Origin: Apostichopus japonicus
Taxonomy: Eukaryota > Echinodermata > Holothuroidea > Aspidochirotida > Stichopodidae
DNA length: 64,000 bases
Direction of reading: 5' to 3'
Assembly: GCF_037975245.1 (NCBI RefSeq)
Contig: NC_092576.1
Location: forward strand, 39,641,611-39,705,610
How positions within the stretch are numbered: the stretch's first letter is position 1; every line of letters starts with the position of its first letter. The notes below the pieces were generated by a model that was not told the DNA's origin, did no database searches, and was given only the letters and a program-made list of their open reading frames with translations. This document shows, piece by piece, positions 47,030 through 60,000 of the stretch. The position numbers and the translations under genes are program-made.

Positions 47030-47245
47030 TGTGTTTGGAATTAGTTTTTAAAGTACTTGATACAGGTAACTGACTAGTGTAACTAGTACACTTAGAAACT
47101 GAGTTATATTGTGTTTGGAGTCAACTTAAAGTATTTGATACTGGTAACAGGAAAACTAGTATATACACTTGGAACTGAGTAATTATGTGTTTGGAATTAG
47201 TTTCAAGTACTTGATACAGGTAACAGGTAAACTACAGTAGTACAC
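47030..47245 (+). repeat. Minisatellite, ~70-bp unit, 3 copies
   Basis: Units contain TGTGTTTGGAATTAGTTT, AGTACTTGATACAGGTAAC and GTACACTTAGAA. Three copies are imperfect. Confidence 0.8.
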
Positions 47246-47284
47246 TTAGAACCAGTTGATAAATTTTCAGTGTCACATAATATT

Positions 47285-47880
47285 AATTTCCACAGCACTT
47301 CAGATATCAATTCTGTATACAGTGTGTTATAATATATATGTATAGTAAATATAGTCATCAATTTTGCATATACACATGTACAGTATAGTGTGTTATAATA
47401 ACAGTATAGGTATCAATTCCGCATGTATAGTGTGCAATAATAACAGTAAATGCATAAATTCAGCATGCATGTATTAGTGTGTTATAATAACAGTATAGGT
47501 ATCAATTCTGCATGTATATTGGGCAATAATAACAGTAAATGCATAAATTCAGCATGCATGTATTAGTGTGTTATAATAACAGGTATAGGTATCAATTCTG
47601 CATGTATATTGGGCAATAATAACAGTTTAGGCATCAATTCCGCATGTATTAGTGTGTTATAATAACAGTATAGAGCTCTATCAATTCTGCATACATGTAT
47701 AGTGTGCAATAATAACAGTTTAGGCATCTATTCCGCATGTATTAGTGTGTTATAAAAATAGTATGGCATCAATTCCGTCTATATAGTGTGTTATAAAAAG
47801 AAACAATTCCGCATAGTGTGGAATAATAACAGTATCTAGGGATCAATTCCGCATAAAGTGTGTTATAATTACAGTACATG
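47285..47880 (+). repeat. Degenerate minisatellite, ~45-bp unit, about a dozen copies
   Basis: The words ATCAATTCTGCATGTAT, AGTGTGTTATAATAACAGTA and GTGCAATAATAACAGT alternate through the region, with increasing decay at both ends. Confidence 0.85.
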
Positions 47881-49106
47881 TTGTCATACACATTGTACTA
47901 TATATATCGCTGTGTATGTACATGTACAGAACTTTTGTTTAAATTACTATACTGGTTTCACACAGCAGGTATGTAGAGCTTTGGTAGTACTGCTGAGCTG
48001 CAACCCTGAAAATTAATTGCTAAAATATGTAAGTTACGATATATGAAGACCATATATAACTATGTGTACGTGCGTGTATACAGTATGTACAGCTAACTAT
48101 CAGTATTGAAGTATGCTTGTATAATATCACGGATGGAAATATTAACGGGTCGATTAAATATTAAAAAATTATGTACCTAAGATCTTTATTATATTAAAGT
48201 TATTCTCTTCTTGGCATTTAAAAACTGTTGCGAGATGAGGCTCTCAATTTCAAGGTGAACAGTCAGTACATGCACATGTATACTGTAGTTAAATTGATAT
48301 CTTCTGTGAAAGACTGATGCATTTGTACTTGCGCCATGTATTTGGTGTTGTTTTACTGCGTAGGTTTATTTCCATGAACCTAGATCTATATACTGTACAT
48401 GTATGTATTAGATGTATAAAGCACTTTGTCACTAATACTTAAAATTTTGTTCACGATTGTATTGTTGATTTGCCTAAGTTGTGAATTACATTTTATGGCA
48501 TGATTGAACAACAATTTACAATAAAAAACAAATAAAAAGAAAGAAAAAAGGTTAAAAAATATATATATAAAAAAATTTTTTTAATTGATTTTTCTTCTTA
48601 AATTGATTGTAGACAGTTGGTGGGTGGTACGGTCTGTTACCCTGGAAAATATAGTGAATAGGGAAAAAATGTTAAAAAGAAAAAGAAAAAAAAATAAGAA
48701 AAGAAAATTTGGCATAGTTTAAAATTTGGGAAAAACTGCTTGATTGGCACAAACTTACCTTGCAATACAACTTAACATATGTAGATACAGCGTTATTTCC
48801 ACACCATTATGCGATTAGGTTGGCTCGTATTCAGAAACTTATATTTAGTGTTCACATTTTTTGGTTTCCCAAAATGGAAAATTATGGAGCCAGTCTTACC
48901 GACCATGAAAAATTGTGAGGGGACCGCGGATTGCATAGTGGGGCAATGACTATAACACGGATCGCAAAGTCGTTACTTACTCATTACAGTTAGATTCGTC
49001 CAACACAGCAGGATATGGAAATGTTTATGTTGTACTCATAGCCGAAGCCAAAGTGAATTAAGGTCAGGTCACACACTTAGGGTCTAAATGCATGCTAACT
49101 TCTTCA

Positions 49107-49172
49107 CAACTGCCCTCACTACCGCCCTCACTACCGCCCTCACTACCGCCCTCACTACGGCCCTTACTACCT
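49107..49172 (+). repeat. 12-bp tandem repeat
   Basis: CCCTCACTACCG is repeated about five times. The Gly/Ser-rich end of the minus-strand open frame at 49064-49402 comes from this. Confidence 0.85.
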
Positions 49173-49773
49173 TTAAGGGGACATGTCACTGTAGCTTTGA
49201 TTTGTACTATGGTTCCTGTGTAAAAGAACTGAGCTATGTACATCTTTGATTTGTACTGGACATATAGTAATCTGGCCATTTTGCATAGTGTTTTGTGATA
49301 TACATACATCACAAGATAAAATATTCCCTTTCTTTGTATATTTATCTGCAACATTTGAAGTATACACGTATAAACTAGGAGTACACATTGGCTGACACCC
49401 ATTCTGAAGGCTCACAAGTACAGTACATTTCCAGGGTGATTTGCATTGACTGGAACCTCATTGGCTTTACAAAATGCTCTTGTTATGCAATCCTGTTTGA
49501 TGTCACATGATGTTGCATGAATGGTATGCATGAATGGTTGCATGAATTGTATTGTCACATGAATTGTATGCAAAGTTAATATGAATTTACTTTATTCCTT
49601 TCTGACCCATCTCCTATATATTTCTAATGGGATTTAGACAACTTTAAAAATACCTTTATTTTTGCTGAGTGACTGAGTCTCCTTTTAATTTTGAGAATAA
49701 AGTTGTTGCATTCGTTACGACGTATGTGTGTGGTCTTACATAAATGTGTGTCCTAAGGCTTTGCAGACCGAGA

Positions 49774-50110
49774 TAATAATAATATTCAGATTTATATCCG
49801 ATTTTATATAATAACATTAAACATTTAAGTAATATTTTAATGTAATATCCACGGATAACGGTCTCAAGGCTCATCACAATATTACCCCGGTCAATGATTA
49901 CCTGTCAAACATAGAGACAATCCCTCCACATGGCAGCAACTAAACAGCGCCAAACTGACATTTTTATCTCACAGGTCCCCATTTATACACCTGGGTGAAG
50001 AGAGGCAATGGAGATAAAGTGCCTTGCCCAAGGACAAAACGCAATGATCTGTCCAGGACTCGAACCTGCAAACCTTCGATCACAAGTCCACTTTACCACA
50101 ATGCCCTCGC
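49774..50110 (-). mobile_element. tRNA-derived SINE, copy 1
   Basis: On the minus strand a tRNA-like head runs GCGAGGGCATTGTGGTAAAG to a perfect B box GGTTCGAGTCC (plus-strand 50056-50066). The conserved body CCTTGGGCAAGGCACTTTAT, CTTCACCCAGGTGTATAAAT and GGGGACCTGTGAG follows. The copy at 60881-61260 has the same head and body. The 3' part is diverged; an AATAATAAT run at 49774-49785 may be its tail. Confidence 0.85.
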
Positions 50111-50214
50111 ATGTCATGCGTGATGTTTTTAACTGCTAACATACATATAGCCATTAAGTATGACAGTGGTTAATTGGATGTCTATAATCTAATTGTGCAC
50201 TAGCATGCACAGTA

Positions 50215-50455
50215 AGAAAATACAGTACCTCCCCCCCAAAAAAATATGAAAAAGAAAAAAACTGGAAAATATAGAAGTAATTCTAATAAAAATGCAATAA
50301 AATACGCACATATACTGTACTAGAAATTGCTTCCTGTTAGTTTAGTTGGCAAAAAAAAACAGGAAAAAACCTGGAAGATCGAGATGTAATTATTGTATTC
50401 CGGGAGTAAAATACATATTTACTGTACTAGACATTGCTTCCTGTTAGTTTAGTTC
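50215..50455 (+). repeat. Direct duplication of ~115 bp
   Basis: Two copies share AATACRCATATATACTGTACTAGA-like sequence followed by TTGCTTCCTGTTAGTTTAGTT. The second copy starts near 50345. Confidence 0.75.
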
Positions 50456-51650
50456 CTAATGCGTCATTAAACGACCTTGCACGTTGTGATTACAGTCCGT
50501 TGACGTTAAATGTAAAACAAACACAAACTGTACACTCTATATGTACAGGAGTATCGATAAGGAAAATGTTTATCTAAAATTAATCAAAGACTGCGTTCGA
50601 AGATCATCTGTAATGTACTTGTTGTAGGCTTCGGTTAAAGAGTGTGCCGTTCAGGGGAAATAATTATAAATAGTGGATTACGTCTTCGGTGACTCTTTAT
50701 AGAATTAGAAAGCAGCAGAAATACAGATCTCTGTAACACAGCTTGGTAGAGTATCTATGTACAACAACAATCGATGAAGATGGACTGGTAGAATCGATAG
50801 GGGAAACGTCTCTCCTTTAACAGTTAGCTGTACTTTATAGAAAACTACCCCCTCCCCCCACCCTTACCCTTACCCTAGGTTCACTTTTACAATATCTTAG
50901 CTTCTTGCACAGACAGGAAGTAGTCCTGTACAGTACTGTACCTGGTATTTCACACTTAATGATAACGATTATCAATAGTTTCTAATTAGTTAGTACTTTT
51001 TTGAAAATCTTGTGTTGGATCATTTACCATTTGTTGCGGTATATTCCACTATTGAGGGAGGGGTGTCTTGTATAAATTTGTATGGAATCTACTGTAAAAC
51101 AGTCATTTTTTTTTGTCATTCTCAAATTATTTTGAGAACGACACTTCACATCCTAGACATATTGAGTTTAGCGAATTAATACTTATATATATTATCATTA
51201 ATCCCTAACCTACTGTATGCCGAGCTTTTACCATCGTTAAACTTGACGCCAACCTATTATCGAATGGTATAGTCTAAAGTTAAACAGACAGGTCGATGAA
51301 TGCATGGGACATGATCGTCTTTGGTTGATACCATTTGATTATGATGGTAAATAGTTCGTTGAAGCTCTCAATTTACCTGTCTCCTCACAACATTTGCACT
51401 CTCACTCCACTTTGACTAAGAGTTGAACCGGTAACCGTTTTAGCACTGTGCAACCTTCAGGACACATTGAAACACGTTTAAAAGCAGTCTATAGCTGTCT
51501 CTAGTTGTCTTAACTGTTAAAGTCATGGTAGCCGAGCTGTTCTTTGTCTGTCATTAACAAACGAAATAGCATCATTTCACTATAAAATGATGAATAAAAA
51601 AATGAAAAGAACAGAAGAAAACACTTGGATGATATGTACGCTTTATATAA

Positions 51651-51695
<45 letters not shown>

Positions 51696-52435
51696 ATAAT
51701 AATAATATATAATTTTTATATGCATTAAGCACATCAATTGAATAACTTTTAGTTTGTCAACACTTTGAACTCAATGACATAACGCCTTATAATTATAGAA
51801 TTATATGTCCCCAATTTCTTTTTTAAGGCTTTCTATAAAATAAATACCAACATTTGATGGGCATTCTTGACCAGTTTCAATAACACCCATTAACCAATTG
51901 AATTTTTAAATTACGCACTGTTCTTTAATACACTCTGTCATTTAATTCCCCCTCCCCCCTCCCCCCCCCCCTCATTTAATGGATTTATTACTCTAACTCA
52001 GGATGTTGGTCACCAGTCCCGTTAGACCCTACGTGCCACCAGTTCTGTTGTTATGTAAATAGGGATATCGGTTAATGGCTGTTAGGTCAATACAGGAAGG
52101 AGTAAAGGGCTCGCTTTAATCACCACTTTAACTTTAGAGAGCAGTTTTTAATCTCATTATAAAGACCTTCAGTGTTAAGTTACCAAACATGCTAGAATGT
52201 ATATACTGTAATATAGTTTGTCACCTGTATTCAAAATTTACATGTACTTGTAATTAATTTCCTCGGTTTTCCGTCAGTTAATCCAATGTTTTCATTTTTC
52301 AACGGGGGAGGTGGATGGGAAATGGGAGGAGGGAAGGATCAGATGTGTAATCATGAGCCTTTACTTAATAGCAAACATATAGCATAGCATATCATATATA
52401 GCATATATAGCAAACATATATCAAACATAGCATAT
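50456..52435. other. Gene-free stretch with (AAT)n and C-runs
   Basis: An (AAT)n run at about 51647-51700 accounts for the Leu-rich minus-strand open frame at 51510-51737. A C-rich patch lies at 51947-51972. No gene or RNA was recognised. Confidence 0.4.
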
Positions 52436-52439
52436 TGCA

Positions 52440-53040
52440 TATATATAGCAAACAGATAGCAAACAACCACTGTAGCTAGCCTCCTTGCTTGTTCAAATGA
52501 TGTATGCAATACCAATATTATCTAATTGGAAACTTTGGTGTAAAAAATACAATTACCCATGATGCAAATTAGGTTATTTCCCCTCTTTCTGTGTTCTCTA
52601 ATTCATTTTTTTACCACATATACGCATACATATACATCAGTTTGTAACTTTACATTATTACTGTACATAGCAAACCACTAGCTGGCCTCCTTAACTTGTT
52701 CAAATGTTATATGTAAATTTATGCAATATCACTGTATATCCACTTTGTGACTTTGGTGTAACACACAATTTCCCATGATGCAAATTAGGTTATTTCCCCT
52801 CTTTCTGTGTTCTCTAATTCTTTTTTTTACCTCATACAAATACATATCATTTTGTTAGTTACATTATTACATAGCAAACCAACAGCTGGCCTTCTTAACT
52901 TGTTCAAATGTTTTGTGCACATGCAATACCATTATCACTGTATATAGTATATCCACTTTGTGACTTAACTTTGGTGTAACACACAATTTCCCATGATGCA
53001 AATTAGGTTATTTCCCCTCTTTCTCCATTCTCTAGAGTTG
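52440..53040 (+). repeat. Three tandem copies of a ~210-bp segment
   Basis: The block CCCATGATGCAAATTAGGTT followed by ATTTCCCCTCTTTCTGTGTT recurs near 52556, 52772 and 52991. Each is preceded by a TTGTTCAAATG and CTTTGGTGTAA segment. Confidence 0.85.
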
Positions 53041-53376
53041 CATATTTTTGACCATATATGATTTACACACATAGCAATGCTGATCACAACAATCCTGTAG
53101 ATTTAATATCTGAAAAGTCCCGAGGAAAGTTGATTATTTATTGATAAAAGAGGAACATATCATATCTGAAGCATCCTGGTGTAATGCAAAATTGATCAAT
53201 ATAGCTACTAACGGATTTAGTTAAGTCGCATGACCACAGACAGACTCGAGCGTAAAATTTCTGACAATATTATATCTGCTTTGCAGGAGTAGTCAGATCC
53301 ACAGGATCGCTGTCTTTAGTTGTGATACGTGAATCTCCATGGCAACTGGATGCGCATCACACTTTTAGATAGTTAA

Positions 53377-53722
53377 AGGCATTGAAGACTCCCCCCAAAC
53401 CGAGTGCGGCCATCTGAAAAAGTTAACTTTCTGTTGCTTGCAAGTGACGTTTTGTTCGTGTCGCTACAAAATGAAACGTGATACCTTGTTATCTTTAGCT
53501 GGACCTGAGATGTCCTTCGCTGTAACGTTTGTACACTGTGCTGTGGGTATTGACCGCAGCTGTATGTACTGACTGTACACTAGTGTCTAATTACAGACGA
53601 AGCAAGCTATGTGTGTATTTACTGGAATCGATGGTGGTGTGTAACACTTCTGTTACACCTTATTCGAAAATAGGTCAGATTACCGGCATTAGACGTTCCT
53701 TTTAGCGCATTCCTCACACCCT
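53377..53722 (+). mobile_element. TTAA MITE, full copy 2
   Basis: It lies between TTAA at 53373-53376 and TTAA at 53723-53726. It matches the 46092-46450 copy over its whole length, for example GGACCTGAGATGTCC and GCTGTGGGTATTGACCGCAG. It sits about 200 bp upstream of the first coding exon of the EPS8-like gene, so it could influence that splice acceptor region. Confidence 0.85.
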
Positions 53723-53916
53723 TTAAGCTTGTTACAGCATGTTTGATAGGTATTTCCCAATTGTCATCTGGGGATTGGCTAAACTCAAAACTTCCGTTAT
53801 TATTATTATCATATTGAACCTGTAGTACTGTATTGAGAGCACCAATTGAGTCAATTTATTTTCAAATGAAAAGCCTTTATGAATATTCTTAATTTTGAAT
53901 TCCTTCCACTTGACAG

Positions 53917-54056
53917 GTCAATTTGCTGCGCTACAACGAGTCGCACCGATGAACTAGTGGACCCTCCTCGCAGTAGTCGAGAATAATGCCGGGTCACACC
54001 GGGGCCTACGGTAGGGAATACCACCAAGAGGCACCGTACACAAATAATAATTACCA
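53917..54056 (+). CDS. EPS8: EPS8-like exon with 5' leader and start codon (coding 53986-54056)
   Basis: The acceptor TCCACTTGACAG ends at 53916, so transcription starts further left and at least one leader exon is unseen. A leader of 69 nt is followed by MPGHTGAYGREYHQEAPYTN and NNY, and a donor GTAAGT at 54057. It ends in phase 2. The leader contains a minimal upstream open frame, ATG AAC TAG (53949-53957), in weak context. Confidence 0.85.
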
Positions 54057-57000
54057 GTAAGTCAGTCAGTGAAAGTTGGGCCGGGATACATTACAAACTT
54101 GAACTCTCGCTGGTGTTGAGGATATTCAACATTGCACCTCAAGATCATTAAAGATTTATGTACCAAAGAAGAAGAAGAAAAAGTGCAATGGATAACTTGC
54201 TATAATTATCCAGGAACCCTGACAAAGTTACCTAAATCCCATCTTTAGTAATAAGTGACCATTTGAGTAATAAGTGACCAATAAGTGACCCAAGTTTTAA
54301 ACATTACTTTTCTTCTCTTTTGATTTATAGGCATGGCGCCCCTCATGCCCCTATGGGCTATCCTGCCAAGGACTATGGCCAAGTTAACGGCCACGACAGG
54401 CTAGCGTCGAGCTTTAATGGCGGATCTGCTGGGAATCCGCAGGGTTACTATGGAGGGTCACCCCACAGACCCTCCAACGGAATTTCACATCCCCCCGACG
54501 GCTACGGGCGAGGAAACCAGAATCACAGAAACAGCAGCTACGTCCCTACCAATGGTGCTAATGGCCCTCAGTTCGATGCAGGCTTGGGCCCATCCAGGAA
54601 GCAAAGGCCCAAATCTCAAGGGCACCAAAATGGCTCAAACGGAAAGATATCTGGACAGGGGGACATCAACACAGGTGAGTCAGATTGGAGCTTCTACTTC
54701 AATTTGCAAATTCAACATCGAATTCGAATTCAACTTCAAATTTATGTTCAAATTCAACATCAAATTCAAGTTCAAGTTCAACATCGATTCAAGTTCAAAT
54801 TTCAACATCAAATTCAAGTTCAAATTCAACATCCAATGCAACTTAAAGTTCAACATGGAATTTAACATAAAAAATTCAACATCAAATTCAACTTCCGAAG
54901 TTGTGAAGAACCAACTTCAAATTAACTTCAACTTAAAATTAACTTTATAAAAGTTCAGCTTCAAATTTAATTTGAAAATTTTCAAGTTTAAGTTTGACGA
55001 TAAATTTCAGTTTTAATGTCAAATCTCTAAATGAAAACAGTTCTGACTTGGTTTCAAAATGTGCTGGCTCAATTGGATTGGGGGGGGGGGGGCAACAAGG
55101 AGGGTGTAATGCCCACCATGTTGGGTACAACAGGGGAGTTGTGCTGGCTCAATTGGATGGTGGGGGGGGGCAACAAGGAGGGTGTAATGACCCATCATGT
55201 GGGGTACAATAAGGGAGCTGTGCTGGCTCAATTGGATGGAGGGGGGGGACAACAAGGAGGGTGTGATGACTCATCAGGGGGGTGCAGTTGTAAATGATTG
55301 TCATGGCAGCAGAGTAAATAGCATGATCTTAAAATATGAAAATAAGTGACTAAGTTTTTTGGTTACGAAATAAATAAATATGATGGGTTCCAAAGTAGCA
55401 AACGAAATTAAATAAATTAATCAAAGCTAAGTGATCATGAATATGCAAATCAGCCGACGGGTAACTGTGACGATGAGTATGCAAAGCAAAAAGAAAACAT
55501 ATCCGTTCACATGTATCTTGTCCTCGTTAACATTCTTTCTTGCCCTGCTTCATGTTCTCCTAATTTTTTGTGTTTTTTGTGCGAACTGTTGAAAAATGTC
55601 ATTTTCAAGTGTAGTCTGAACAATATTTGAATGATGTAACCCAGGGAACCAACCCTAAATGGCGTGGAGTGTACTCAACTACAGTAGGCATTCCAAAGTT
55701 AAAGTCCTAAAATGCAACAACATTTGTTCTGTCACCTACAGTCTGAATAAATAGACAAAGTGCTGCATTAATAATAAAAAAATAAAAATGAATGATAGAA
55801 GAAAACCCTCTTACTTCTTTGAAAAATTTTTTTATTTTTTTTATATTTTTATATTTTTTACATATTTTTTGATTCATTTATTTATTTATTTATTTATTTA
55901 TTTTTTATTTATTTATTTTTGCTTGGCCTAATAGAATTGCAGGTGTGGCATTATGCTTGAAGAAGTACTGTATGAAGTTAATTCAGATCATGTATGTACA
56001 TAAACACGTGTACATTGCATGATCCAATTAAATGTCTAGCTCGGAATGTTCTGACCTTTCTAGTAGTTCATCGTGAACTAAGCACTGAAATATCGAACTA
56101 TTTTCAGGTCTGTCGTTCAAACCCGCTCAAAGTAAATATTTGATTATTGTAAAACTGGGGCAGTTTGTGACACTTGGACATTTTTTCTGTTATCTATTTT
56201 GCCGAAACAATTTGTCACGTTCTCTTTATTCGTTTTGTGGTTTATTTGTCGTTTTTCGTCGTATTTTCGAGTGTTTACTTTTCACACATTGTTAAACCTA
56301 CCTGTTCTTTTGGGCTTGTAACTCTTAAAGAGAGAACGACATCAAACTGTCAAGTTCTTAAATATATCAAGCTGAATGGGTAGGAAGTCAATTCATGCAG
56401 ACATCTTTTAATAGAGGTTATACTGTACGCTGGTTATATGGTGGTCAGCAGGGGTGTGGGGATGGGTATGGTGGTCAGCAGGGGTGTGGGGTGGGTATGG
56501 TGGTCTGTAGGTGGGAGATGCCCACTGTTTCTTCTTTTTGGTGTGTTATTTTTTTATTTATTGAAGAATTACAAAGTTTAATTTTTGTTGAACATAACCT
56601 TGATTAAATATTTTATAGAATAAATATTTACAAACCTTGGTCCAAGTGACCTATTTCTTTGTGTGTGGACTGATTATTTCATATATATGCAAAGTCTTGC
56701 TTTTATGAATATTTCAAAAGGCAAAAAAATTCTCTTTTTTTCAGATTATTTCAGTCACTCTTCGCAGACAACGAGATCGCAGAGCAGTGCTGGGAAATCG
56801 GCCGGCTCAGCAGACAGACAATATCATGTTATGGTAAGTACCCCCCCACCTTTGACCTCTTGCTAGGTTCGGGTAATGTCGAACCAAAGCTGTTTTAATC
56901 TTCTTTACTTTCTGGAAGTGTGCCATATAAACCCAGGAGAGTAGGTCCATAAATGAATTTTCCGTTGTCTGCTTTGAATTTTTCTGTTTTTGAAGTGTTG

Positions 57001-60000
57001 AATACACAAAGATAAATGCTGCAGATATGCATGGGTGATTGCGTGGATGTATGTATGGGTGTAGTTATGAATTGGTGTATGTATGTCTGTATGTGTGCGT
57101 GTACATATGTATATGTATGTATTTTTGTAAACATGTTATTATGTATGTGACTTCATGCCTTCTTTACTGTACCTCTCTCTAATCTACATGCTCTAACATT
57201 TTAAAATACCTCTCTTCTGTGTATTACATTCATGAACCATTGTCCCTCCTCTGTTTATCTCCTACCTCTCCTCTTCCCTTGTTGGTTTCTTTCTTTCTTC
57301 TCTCCATCCATTGTCTACTAATCCCCTTACATCTATCTCTTTGTGTTTACCTTGCTCAATATCCGATCTGTATTCTGTGCATGTTTTTGTCCCTTCTGTT
57401 ACTGTTACTTGTCATTGGATCGAAACGTCAAGCCAACTTACTTTTACACATTCTCTTACACAGGCTCTCTAGTGGATAAGCAGTTTGCTAACAGTTTTAT
57501 TTTACTTTGATTTTAAAATACCAAAAAATAACATAGATCGGTAACATTTTAACACTATTTCCCCTACGACCCACCTCGGGGGAAGTTTATGAGTCTTTAC
57601 CAACATTAGGGGTGCAGTTGCGTGACTTATTCGTCATTGCTGTCACTGATTAAAGACAGATTCGGTTGACCTTTGTACTCGAGCAATTCGATAAGGTATA
57701 ATTAATGAAGCTGCCATTTATGTATGTTGCTATGCCTTATATACTCAATATCATAAAAAAGGGCAAAGACATTGTGATTGAAATACGTACGTGCAGGAAA
57801 GTCTTACCGACCTGTGGACTGTTTGGTAAACAGTGACACAAATATGGTGAAGAGAGAAACAGACCTATTTCTTTAACACTGTTGAACTGTTCATGTACTG
57901 TAGTACACAGAGGTGGTACATATGTTGTAGCTAAACCAATACACATTGCATGAAAAGTAGAAGGCCTGACTGTCTTTAAATCCTAACAGGATCTTCAGGC
58001 ATATTTGGTTATTTCTCATTTTACATTCCTGTTGGAAATTTAGTTTCTGCAGATATCAGATCTATCCATATTTGTATTTGTGTTGTTGTTATATTTGAAG
58101 AAGATGTGGTTAAGTTGACGACTACTTCAGGCCGACGAAAACAAAATACTCGATTTTACCTTTGCCTCAGGCCCCTCTTGGATACAGGCATGAGCTTTTT
58201 CCGCGATTTCGCGGAATATCTGTGATTTCTTTTCTACCTCGGGGACAAAAACTATTATCCTAACACACTGTAGCATACGCAAACTGTAGCCTATACCGCA
58301 GGCTCATCCCTGTGGATAGAGACATGAGGTGTTTGACATCCGGCTTTTCCCTCACAAAAGTTTAGAGACCTTTTTTTCAACTGGTTGGTCAATGTTCTAA
58401 AATTATGTTGTAAACATATAACCAAAGCAAGTGTGGGAGAGAGAGAAAGAGAGTATGGAAGCTTGTAAAGCCCGGGACCGGGATTGCCTCCTTTTATAGT
58501 CCTTACTTAGAATGCTCTCTGTTGACCAGGGCATTTCATACTTTTTCATTAAAAACTGAATATGTAGGTATGCATCCATTGCAATGATTTGAGGAATCAT
58601 CTAGATACTTTTAGTGGCACCTATCATGCCATTCATCGGCCTCCTAACACTCCACCTCCCCACTCCCCCCCCCCCTCCAAACTCACAATACCCTCAGTGT
58701 TGGTCCAGCATAGATCACTCAACCTCTGTTAGCCTTTCCTGCCTATATTGGAACTTTGTTTAAACTTTTAATGTTTACACCCAATTTCCGCTTCCCTACT
58801 TGTGAGACAAACAATATTTAGCTAATGTAAGTAAGTGTCTTGCATCTTACACACGTAAGGAGAGATGTCTCACGTTCCAAGCTCTTTGTGCCCATGTACT
58901 AACAATTTTTGAAAACAAGAGCTTGTTCTCAGTGCAGATATGTTTTGTCCATCTGTTCCTGTCCTTTGGTCCTTTCTGTTCCTGTCCTTTTGCCCTTTCT
59001 GTTCCTGTCCTTTTTTCCTTTCTTCTCCTGTCCTTTTGCCCTTTCTGTTCCTGTCCTTTTTTCCTTTCTTCTCCTGTCCTTTTGCCCTTTCTGTTCCTGT
59101 CCTTTTGCCCTTTCTGTTCCTGTCCTTTTGCCCTTTCTGTTCCTGTCCTTTTTTTCCTTTCTTCTCCTGTCCTTTTGTCCTTTCTGTTCCTGTTCTTTGG
59201 TCCTTTCTGTTCCTGTCCTTTTGCCCTTTCTGTTCCTGTCCTTTTTTCCTTTCTTCTCCTGTCCTTTTGCCCTTTCTGTTCCTGTCCTTTTTTCCTTTCT
59301 TCTCCTGTCCTTTTGCCCTTTCTGTTCCTGTCCTTTTGCCCTTTCTGTTCCTGTCCTTTTGCCCTTTCTGTTCCTGTCCTTTTTTCCTTTCTTCTCCTGT
59401 CCTTTTGTCCTTTCTGTTCCTGTTCTTTGGTCCTTTCTTCTCCTGTCCTTTTGTCCTTTCTGTTCCTGTTCTTTGGTCCTTTCTGTTCCTGTCCTTTTGT
59501 CCTTTCTGTTCTTGTCCTTTTGTCCTTTCTGTTCCTGTCATTTTGTCCTTTCTGTCCTTTTGTCCTTTCTGTTCCTGTCATTTTGTCCTTTCTGTCCTTT
59601 TGTCCTTTCTGTTCCTGTCATTTTGTCCTTTCTGTTCCTGTCCTTTTGTCCATGTGCTCCTGTCCTTTTATCCTACAGTAAGTTCTGTTCCTGTCCTGTT
59701 GTCCGTCTGTCCGTCCGTCTGTCCTGTTGTCCGTCTGTCAATCATACAGAGAAGTTGGTCTACCTGTATTTTGTGTGACTTCACCAATTCTCAATTTACA
59801 TATATATCACTCTGCTGTCATACTTTAATTTCTTTGAAATTGCTAATTTTCACTCCTCTCAAGAAAGATAAGAGATTGTTTTTTCAGTTTGTTCTTTTCA
59901 TATTTGGCATGGACTTGATATATTATTCTTCGTGAGCAATTTGAGTCACACACAAATTTAGAAATGTTTTTAATTGCCTTTTGTGGTGAATATATAATAG

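Noticed and set aside
51510-51737. Leu-rich minus-strand frame
   Set aside because: It is a translation of the (AAT)n microsatellite.
58847-59935. Long open frames (up to 331 codons) on both strands
   Set aside because: They are translations of a stop-poor 23-bp pyrimidine repeat, open in several frames at once.
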